A stretch of 5,980 bases of DNA from JAAYGT01 sp050252075 (lineage in GTDB: Bacteria > Pseudomonadota > Gammaproteobacteria > Burkholderiales > Burkholderiaceae_B): contig JBFWLP010000136.1 of assembly GCA_050252075.1 (NCBI GenBank), forward strand, positions 1-5,980, given 5' to 3'. The notes beneath the pieces were generated by a model, which saw only the letters and a list, made by a program, of their open reading frames with translations, was not told the origin of the DNA and ran no database searches. The position numbers and the translations under genes are program-made. Of this stretch, positions 1 through 4,727 are shown one piece after another (the stretch's first letter is position 1; every line of letters begins with the position of its first letter).

Positions 1-491
1 ACCCCTTTGGTAACGATATTGCCGATGGCCCAGCTCAACCCGGCAGCGAGCGTCATGAGAAACCCGGTGAGCGACAGCGTACCGGCGACGGCGCCCTGCT
101 GGATAAGCACGAGACCCAGCGCCGCCACCAGCAAACCCACCACATTGTGACGGCGGATACGCTCGCCAAGAAACACGGCGGCGATCAATGTGGTAAAGAA
201 CGCCTGTGACTGCAGCACCACCGATGCCAGCCCGGCGGGCATGCCGACATAGATGGCGGCGAAAAGAAACACGAACTGCCCCAGGCTGATGGTGGCGCCG
301 TACAGCACCACCGTGCGCCAGGGCAGAGCGGGCGGTTTGATGAAAAATACGGCGGGAATCGCCACCAGGGTGAAGCGCAAGGCGCCCATCAACAGCGGAG
401 GAAACTCGGAGAGCCCGATCTTGATCACTACAAAATTCAGGCCCCAGGCCGTAATCACCACCAAGGCAGCCAGCCAATCTCGTAAGGGCAT
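1..491 (-). CDS. eamA: EamA-family O-acetylserine/cysteine exporter, N-terminal part (cut by left edge)
   Basis: This is a 10-TM drug/metabolite transporter superfamily protein, probably an inner-membrane exporter of cysteine-pathway metabolites. Reading leftward from the ATG at 489-491 gives 163 residues of open frame with no stop before the window edge; full-length members are about 300 residues. The N-terminus (MPLRDWLAALVVITAWGLNF) and the stretch MPAGLASVVLQSQAFFT (residues 84-100) closely resemble E. coli EamA (YdeD). Hydrophobic segments lie at about residues 7-26, 33-51, 61-80, 88-108, 117-133 and 141-160, so the first EamA repeat is complete and the second has just begun. The gene starts 18 bases after the dinB stop on the same strand and has a good Shine-Dalgarno, so co-transcription with dinB is likely. 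Substrate is inferred from similarity; another DMT-family specificity is possible. Confidence 0.88.
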   Translation of the reverse strand, partial: MPLRDWLAALVVITAWGLNFVVIKIGLSEFPPLLMGALRFTLVAIPAVFFIKPPALPWRTVVLYGATISLGQFVFLFAAIYVGMPAGLASVVLQSQAFFTTLIAAVFLGERIRRHNVVGLLVAALGLVLIQQGAVAGTLSLTGFLMTLAAGLSWAIGNIVTKG

Positions 492-497
492 TCCCCG

Positions 498-504
498 TCC
501 TTCC
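498..504 (-). promoter_or_regulatory. Ribosome binding site of the eamA-like gene
   Basis: On the minus strand this reads GGAAGGA, six bases before the ATG at 489-491. It lies entirely within the 18-base gap after the dinB stop codon. It supports this start and suggests the downstream gene is translated independently from a shared dinB transcript. Confidence 0.6.
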
Positions 505-509
505 CCGTG

Positions 510-1724
510 TTACAAAAATCGATTATTGGTCATAGTACCGGTTTCACCCGGCGGTGCCGGCGGCGTCTCGCCGGCATAGTGCAACGGAAGCTGCAGCGGT
601 TCATTGGCTGCCTGCACACCGGCTTCCGGCAGCAGCGAGCTGACACGCACGCCCAGCAACCGCAGGCGCCGGTCGAAGGTTATGCGCTTCAAACACTGAC
701 CTGCTGCACGGCGCAACTGGGCGGCCTGGCGCACCGGCTCGGGCAAGGTCACATCGCGCGTGACCGTCCTGAAGTCCTCGAAGCGCAATTTCACCCCAAC
801 AGTACGCCCCACCACCCCTTTACGCCTGAGATCATGTTCCAGCTGTTCGCACAGCCGCGTAAAACTCTCGGACAGCAGGGCGCGATCCCGCTGAACATGC
901 AAATCACGCTCAAACGTGGTTTCCCGGCTGATAGATTTGGGCTCACTGACCATGGTCACCGGACGGTCATCGCGACCCCACGCAGCATTCAAAAGCCAGC
1001 GCGCCTGGCTCAAGCCAAATGCCTTCTGCAACTTCTGCGGCGAGGCCTGGGCCAGTTGCCCCACCGTGTCGATACCCATGCCGCGCAGACGGTCGGTGGC
1101 GCGCGGGCCGATCCCGTTGATCTTGCTGACCGGCAAGGGCCACAGCCTGACCGGCACGTCGTCAAGACGCAAGACGGTGATGCCCCCGGGTTTGTCCATT
1201 TCAGACGCAATTTTTGACAGCAGCTTGTTGGGTGAAATACCGATGGAACAGCTCAGGCCGGTAGCGTCGAACACCGCCTGGCGCAAACGGCGGGCCAACG
1301 ACACGACGTCGTGGTCAAGCCCGGTCAGGTCGATATAGATTTCGTCGATGCCGCGATCCTCGATATGCGGTGCGACGGCGGCCACCGCCGTTTTGAATCG
1401 TCGCGAGTATTCCCGGTACGCATTGAAATCGGCGGGCAGTATATAGGCGTGGGGCGCCAATCTGGCCGCCCGCATCATGCCCATGGCCGAAAACACACCC
1501 AGCGCCCGCGCTTCGTAAGTTGACGTGGTGACAACGCCCCGGCCGACGTAATTGCGCAAGGTGGCAAACTCCCGCGTTCCGTTGTCGAGCAGGCGCGGCG
1601 CCTGCGTTGAACGGCCGCCTATGACAACCGGCAAGCCGCGCAATTCAGGGTAGCGCAGCAACTCCACCGACGCGTAAAACGCGTCCATGTCCAGATGCGC
1701 GATGCAGCGTTCAGAAGTGGTCAT
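510..1724 (-). CDS. dinB: DNA polymerase IV (Y-family translesion polymerase DinB)
   Basis: Error-prone Y-family polymerase of 404 residues that extends past damaged template bases in the cytoplasm. The catalytic metal-binding carboxylates are visible: D12 in HLDMDAFYASVE and D127-E128 in GIDEIYIDLTG. Y17 occupies the steric-gate position. The palm motif SIGISPNKLLSKIASEMDKP lies at residues 160-179, a helix-hairpin-helix segment (INGIGPRATDRLRGMGI) at 202-218, and the little-finger domain from about 264 (SISRETTFERDL) to 364. QLPLHY at 378-383 is a plausible sliding-clamp motif, followed by a 21-residue Pro-rich tail. Compared with E. coli DinB (351 residues), there is an extra segment of roughly 25 residues at about 38-63 in the fingers, which I recall from betaproteobacterial DinB proteins. 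An in-frame TAA lies nine codons upstream and no alternative start intervenes. No clear Shine-Dalgarno precedes the ATG. Confidence 0.97.
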   Translation of the reverse strand: MTTSERCIAHLDMDAFYASVELLRYPELRGLPVVIGGRSTQAPRLLDNGTREFATLRNYVGRGVVTTSTYEARALGVFSAMGMMRAARLAPHAYILPADFNAYREYSRRFKTAVAAVAPHIEDRGIDEIYIDLTGLDHDVVSLARRLRQAVFDATGLSCSIGISPNKLLSKIASEMDKPGGITVLRLDDVPVRLWPLPVSKINGIGPRATDRLRGMGIDTVGQLAQASPQKLQKAFGLSQARWLLNAAWGRDDRPVTMVSEPKSISRETTFERDLHVQRDRALLSESFTRLCEQLEHDLRRKGVVGRTVGVKLRFEDFRTVTRDVTLPEPVRQAAQLRRAAGQCLKRITFDRRLRLLGVRVSSLLPEAGVQAANEPLQLPLHYAGETPPAPPGETGTMTNNRFL

Positions 1725-1747
1725 AAGTACAGGACAGTAAGCGACTG

Positions 1748-1753
1748 ATTATA
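1748..1753 (-). promoter_or_regulatory. Candidate -10 element of the dinB promoter
   Basis: The minus strand reads a perfect TATAAT here, 23 bases before the dinB ATG, which would give a leader of only about 17 bases. There is no good -35 at the usual 16-18 base spacing; a TTGCAC lies only 11 bases upstream. A LexA-like half site TACTGT occurs between this element and the ATG, but the matching half is absent, so SOS control is not supported by the sequence. Confidence 0.4.
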
Positions 1754-1784
1754 CGGCGCGCAGCGTGCAAGCACCGGGATAACC

Positions 1785-1813
1785 CCAGTTCGCACCACCT
1801 TGGTGCAAACCGG
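1785..1813. promoter_or_regulatory. Predicted NtrC (NRI) binding site / enhancer
   Basis: Imperfect palindrome with two 13-base arms around the 3-base centre CCT; 11 of 13 arm positions pair. The core GCACCA-N3-TGGTGC is the known NtrC-type enhancer consensus, comparable to the strong sites upstream of enteric glnA. Its centre is about 97 bases upstream of the predicted sigma-54 start site at about 1896, a normal distance for an enhancer-bound activator that contacts polymerase by looping. It also sits about 44-72 bases upstream of the predicted dinB start, so an effect on dinB is conceivable. Only one full site is seen; a lone GCACC half site occurs at 1771-1775. Confidence 0.75.
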
Positions 1814-1870
1814 GCTTGCCATGCCACACCGCATCACCTGAGAAAACGCCTTCATAGACGGCCCCTTGTC

Positions 1871-1887
1871 TGGCACAGAAGTTGCTT
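1871..1887 (+). promoter_or_regulatory. Sigma-54 (RpoN) promoter, -24/-12 type
   Basis: The sequence TGGCACAGAAGTTGCTT matches the consensus TGGCAC-(G)-N4-TTGCW almost perfectly. The invariant GG is at 1872-1873 and the invariant GC at 1884-1885, the required spacing. Transcription is predicted to begin at about 1896-1897, leaving a leader of about 37 bases before the permease ATG at 1934. Together with the NtrC-type palindrome upstream, this predicts induction under nitrogen limitation. Confidence 0.88.
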
Positions 1888-1917
1888 AGGGTTTTCCTGT
1901 AGTTTGCCTCATTTTGC

Positions 1918-1924
1918 AGAAGGA
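1918..1924 (+). promoter_or_regulatory. Ribosome binding site of the ABC permease gene (decides the start)
   Basis: AGAAGGA lies nine bases before the ATG at 1934. It favours this ATG over the in-frame TTG at 1904, which would start only about seven bases after the predicted sigma-54 transcription start and has no ribosome binding site. Confidence 0.7.
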
Positions 1925-1933
1925 AAAAGTCGT

Positions 1934-2761
1934 ATGAAAGCCAGCGTCATCCATCAAGCCGCCCGCACCCATGGACGACGGCTGGGGGCGGCGCTTCAAC
2001 AGCTTGTCTGGAAAGCCACAGGGCCGCTGACGGGCGTAGCATTGCTCGTACTGTGCTGGCAGATCGGGGCCCTGAACAGCACGGTGGTACCCGCACCGGC
2101 CACCGTCTTCGGCAACCTGGTGGATCTTCTGTCGTCGCCCTTCGCCGTCTCGCAGGGGCAACCCACGGGGCTGGGATGGGTGCTGCTGATCACCTTCAAA
2201 CGTCTGGTGGCCGGTTATGCCGTTGCCGCGTGCTGCGGCCTGATTCTGGGGTTTGCCATGGGTCGCAGCCCATTCATGGGGGCTATTCTGCAGCCACTGA
2301 TCAACCTGTTCCGGCACGTGTCGCCCCTGGCCTGGCTACCCTTCGGACTGATCGCCTTCAGCCAACCGCAAGCCGCCGCCGTATGGACCATCTTCATCTG
2401 TGCGTTCTGGCCGATTGTCAGCGCCACGTCGGAAGCCATCCGGCGTGTGCCCGGAGACTACCTGAAAGTGGCCCGGACACTGCGCCTGCCTGAATACAAG
2501 TTGCTGACACGGATCGTTCTGCCTGCGGCCTTGCCGGGTATTGTGGGCGGACTGCGCCATGGCCTGGCCACCGCATGGCTAGTGATTGTTGCGGCAGAAC
2601 TCTTTACCAACTCGCCCGGCATCGGTGCCTGGCTACGCGCCGCACTGGCCGATCTGGACAGCACTCGGGTGGTGACCGCGATTCTGGTGGTGGGATGGGT
2701 GGGGCTGGTACTGGATTTACCGTTGCTGCTGCTGCGGCGACGGTTACTGGCAAGGGCATGA
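1934..2761 (+). CDS. ABC transporter permease, nitrate/sulfonate/taurine family, NrtB/NasE-like
   Basis: Inner-membrane permease of 275 residues, first gene of the rightward operon. Residues 129-138 (VSPLAWLPFG), the cytoplasmic coupling (EAA-type) loop at about 167-203 and AWLVIVAAEL at 214-223 look like the nitrate/nitrite/cyanate branch (NrtB, NasE). In the loop, KVARTLRLP has Arg184 where most NitT/TauT permeases have Gly, as NrtB proteins also do. Hydrophobic segments lie at about 30-47, 90-109, 130-142, 147-163, 203-221 and 246-268. The stop is three bases before the ATPase start, so the two products probably form one transporter. The NtrC/sigma-54 control upstream supports a nitrogen compound as substrate; nitrate itself is an inference. 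No periplasmic binding-protein gene is present beside it. Taurine or alkanesulfonate transport is less likely. Confidence 0.9.
   Translation: MKASVIHQAARTHGRRLGAALQQLVWKATGPLTGVALLVLCWQIGALNSTVVPAPATVFGNLVDLLSSPFAVSQGQPTGLGWVLLITFKRLVAGYAVAACCGLILGFAMGRSPFMGAILQPLINLFRHVSPLAWLPFGLIAFSQPQAAAVWTIFICAFWPIVSATSEAIRRVPGDYLKVARTLRLPEYKLLTRIVLPAALPGIVGGLRHGLATAWLVIVAAELFTNSPGIGAWLRAALADLDSTRVVTAILVVGWVGLVLDLPLLLLRRRLLARA
2752..2756 (+). promoter_or_regulatory. Ribosome binding site of the ABC ATPase gene
   Basis: AAGGG overlaps the last codons of the permease gene and is eight bases before the ATG at 2765. It supports that start and coupled translation of the two transporter subunits. Confidence 0.55.
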
Positions 2762-2764
2762 ACC

Positions 2765-3550
2765 ATGAACAGCTTCCTGACACTTGAACATGTTGGTCAC
2801 GAGTTCCGGCATGCCAAGCCGTGCCGCTACCGGGCACTGGACAACATTTCCTTCAGCGTGCGCAAAGGGGAAATTGTGTGCCTGATCGGAAACTCCGGGT
2901 GCGGCAAATCAACGCTGATCCAGTTTATTGCCGGCTTTCTGGCGCCTTCTGAAGGCGTTCTGATCTGGAACGGGCGCGAACTGGACGGCCCCGGACCGGA
3001 ACGTACGCTGGTCTTCGATGAAGGCACCCTGCTACCGTGGCTGACCTGTTTCCAGAACGTTTACCTGGGCGTAGAGCACCTGTTCGGCAAGCACGACACC
3101 AAAGGCCAGCTGCGCGCCCGAACCCTGAAAGCGCTGACCCGGGTAGGGCTGCATAAATTCAGCGACAACCTGCCGCGTGAGCTTTCGGCCGGTATGCGCC
3201 AACGCGTGTGTATTGCCCGCGCCATCGCCACCGAACCCCAGGTATTGCTCATGGACGATCCATTCAACGCCCTGGACCCCCTCACGCGCGCCCATTTGCA
3301 GGAAACCGTGTTGCGAATCGTGCAAAGCACGGGCACCACGCTACTGATGGTGACACACGACGTCGACGAGGCCGTGCTGATGGCAGACCGCGTTGTCATG
3401 CTGACCAACGGCCCGGCATGTACCATCGGCAAGATTCACGCGCTTGACCTGCCGCGCCCCCGCAGCGGACTGGCATTGCGCCACGACCCGCGCTATCTTG
3501 CCGAACGTGCAAATATTCTCAGGTTTTTGCACGATCAGCGCATAAAATAA
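2765..3550 (+). CDS. ABC transporter ATP-binding protein, NrtD/NasD-like, with altered catalytic residues
   Basis: Cytoplasmic ATPase of 261 residues, a normal length for NrtD/NasD. Visible motifs are Walker A GNSGCGKST (42-50), signature LSAGMRQR (140-147), Walker B VLLMD (160-164), the D-loop ALD (169-171) and the switch His198 in MVTHDVDEA. The segments DPLTRAHLQ (171-179) and MLTNGPACTIGKI (212-224) are typical of nitrate/nitrite transporter ATPases. Two key positions deviate. The Q-loop reads VFDEGTLLPWLT with Asp85 where Gln is expected, and the residue after Walker B is Asp165 instead of the catalytic Glu. The signature has Ala142 instead of the usual second Gly. The frame is intact and the fold looks complete, so this is not an obvious pseudogene, but ATP turnover may be slow or regulated. 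It lies three bases after the permease gene and five before tag. Confidence 0.92.
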   Translation: MNSFLTLEHVGHEFRHAKPCRYRALDNISFSVRKGEIVCLIGNSGCGKSTLIQFIAGFLAPSEGVLIWNGRELDGPGPERTLVFDEGTLLPWLTCFQNVYLGVEHLFGKHDTKGQLRARTLKALTRVGLHKFSDNLPRELSAGMRQRVCIARAIATEPQVLLMDDPFNALDPLTRAHLQETVLRIVQSTGTTLLMVTHDVDEAVLMADRVVMLTNGPACTIGKIHALDLPRPRSGLALRHDPRYLAERANILRFLHDQRIK

Positions 3551-3555
3551 GGCAC

Positions 3556-4119
3556 ATGCAACGATGCCAATGGTGTTCCAGCGATCCTCTTTACCAGCAC
3601 TACCACGATACCGAGTGGGGGGTGCCTTCGCGCGACCCGCAGCACCTGTTTGAAAAGCTGCTGCTCGAAGGCTTTCAGGCCGGATTGTCGTGGTTTACCG
3701 TGCTGAAAAAACGAGAGCATTTCCGCAAGGTATTATTCCGGTTTGACCCCCGTCAACTGGCCGCCATGTCCGACACCTACATCGACCAGCTCATGGGTGA
3801 TCCCGGTATCATTCGTAACCGGCTGAAGCTGCAGGCCACCCGTCGCAATGCACAGGCCTGGCTGCAGCTCGATGATCCGGTAGCACTGATCTGGTCATTC
3901 GTGGGCGGGCAACCGGTGATCCACCACTACCCCGATATCACCCACATTCCAGCCACGTCGCCGCAAGCCGAAACCATGAGCCGCACGCTGAAGAAGGCAG
4001 GCTTCACCTTCGTAGGCCCCACCATTTGCCATGCCTACCTGCAATCCATAGGCGCGTTCATGGATCACACCACCGATTGCCATCGCTACCCCGCCCTGTC
4101 GGGCACTCAACAGGCATGA
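3556..4119 (+). CDS. tag: DNA-3-methyladenine glycosylase I
   Basis: Base-excision repair enzyme of 187 residues, the same length as E. coli TAG, which removes 3-methyladenine from alkylated DNA. The zinc ligands of the family are all present: Cys4, His17, His171 and Cys175. Glu38, in the segment LLLEGFQAGLSW, matches the active-site Glu of E. coli TAG, and Trp46, Tyr13 and Tyr16 of the base-binding pocket are kept. LKKAGFTFVGPTICHAYLQ at 145-163 is the conserved C-terminal motif. The start is five bases after the ATPase stop with only a weak, close ribosome binding site (TAAGG), so translation is probably coupled to the gene before it. The stop overlaps the start of bphO as ATGA. A DNA repair gene between a transporter and a photoreceptor pair has no obvious functional link to either. 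Confidence 0.96.
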   Translation: MQRCQWCSSDPLYQHYHDTEWGVPSRDPQHLFEKLLLEGFQAGLSWFTVLKKREHFRKVLFRFDPRQLAAMSDTYIDQLMGDPGIIRNRLKLQATRRNAQAWLQLDDPVALIWSFVGGQPVIHHYPDITHIPATSPQAETMSRTLKKAGFTFVGPTICHAYLQSIGAFMDHTTDCHRYPALSGTQQA

Positions 4120-4727
4120 CCGCATTGGGCGATGCACCGTCGGTCACTCAGCGTGACGCCCTGCGACAATCCACGCGCCCTCTGCACCAGCGCCTGGACA
4201 GCCACCCCGCGCTCAATCGCCTGCTTCGGGCAGGGATCCGGGCAGCTGATTATGTAGACACCCTGCAACGGCTGGAGCAGGCCTATCGTGCCAGCGAGGC
4301 CGAGTTGTCGGCCCACGACCGGTTCCGGCCCCTGAGCGTACCGCCCTACCTGCCGCGTCTGCCCGCCTTGCGTGCCGACATCGCCGGCCTGAACGCCCAG
4401 TTCAGTCTTGAGCCCACCCGCGCAACAACGCCCGCCACCGCAAGCCGGCGCACCGGCAGGCCATCCGGGTCAACCGGTTACTATCTGGGCTTGCGCTACG
4501 TACTGGAAGGTGCAACCCAAGGTTCGCGCATCATTGCCGCGCAGCTGCGGCGGCACCACCCCGAATTGCTCGCCACCCACCACGCTTATTGGGATCATCA
4601 GGCGCAGGTAACACCGCATTGGTCAATAGTGTGTCACTATCTGGACACTACCCCCCTGTGTATCACCGACATCACCCACGGGGCCCAAGCCTGCTATCAC
4701 CACTTTCTGAGCGCCATCGAACAATGA
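4116..4727 (+). CDS. bphO: Biliverdin-producing heme oxygenase (BphO/HemO type)
   Basis: Cytoplasmic enzyme of 203 residues that opens heme to biliverdin, CO and iron; biliverdin is the chromophore of the phytochrome encoded next. The expected proximal heme ligand is His24 in STRPLHQRLDSHP. The distal-helix motif is at 121-138, GYYLGLRYVLEGATQGSR, with Gly132 and Gly136 kept but Ser137 where a third Gly is common. A stretch of about 20 residues rich in Thr, Ala, Arg, Ser and Pro (about 99-119) precedes this helix and looks like a flexible linker. The ATG at 4116 is chosen because it forms an ATGA overlap with the tag stop and the family's helix 1 begins shortly after it; the frame is open further upstream to 4026, but that would overlap tag by about 90 bases. 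The stop overlaps the bphP start, also as ATGA. Overall similarity is moderate, so regiochemistry of heme cleavage is not predicted. Confidence 0.92.
   Translation: MTALGDAPSVTQRDALRQSTRPLHQRLDSHPALNRLLRAGIRAADYVDTLQRLEQAYRASEAELSAHDRFRPLSVPPYLPRLPALRADIAGLNAQFSLEPTRATTPATASRRTGRPSGSTGYYLGLRYVLEGATQGSRIIAAQLRRHHPELLATHHAYWDHQAQVTPHWSIVCHYLDTTPLCITDITHGAQACYHHFLSAIEQ

Noticed and set aside
554..577. Strong GC hairpin (GCCGGCG, 6-base loop, CGCCGGC) near the 3' end of dinB, considered as a terminator.
   Set aside because: It lies inside the dinB coding region about 45 bases before the stop, and no run of T follows it on the minus strand. It is explained by GC-rich codons for Ala, Gly and Pro.
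253..579. Rightward open frame of 108 codons opposite the eamA-like gene.
   Set aside because: It is antisense to a clear membrane transporter gene and spans the dinB/eamA junction; no protein family is recognisable.
507..1217. Long rightward open frame of 236 codons opposite dinB.
   Set aside because: It is antisense to a fully conserved dinB and its translation has no recognisable domain; long antisense frames are expected at this GC content.
1725..1745. Possible LexA operator in front of dinB.
   Set aside because: Only a TACTGT half site is present; neither CTGT-N8-ACAG nor a close variant occurs.
1765..1774. GTGCAAGCAC palindrome considered as a second NtrC site.
   Set aside because: The half sites are in the reverse order (GTGC then GCAC) compared with the NtrC consensus, and no TGGTGC partner lies at the right distance.
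1904..1933. In-frame TTG start that would add 10 residues to the ABC permease.
   Set aside because: It would begin about seven bases after the predicted sigma-54 start and has no ribosome binding site, while the ATG at 1934 has AGAAGGA at nine bases spacing.
4026..4115. Upstream in-frame start for the heme oxygenase, adding 30 residues.
   Set aside because: The added residues are His/Pro/Arg-rich, overlap the conserved C-terminal part of tag, and do not resemble heme oxygenase. The ATGA-overlap start at 4116 is the natural one.
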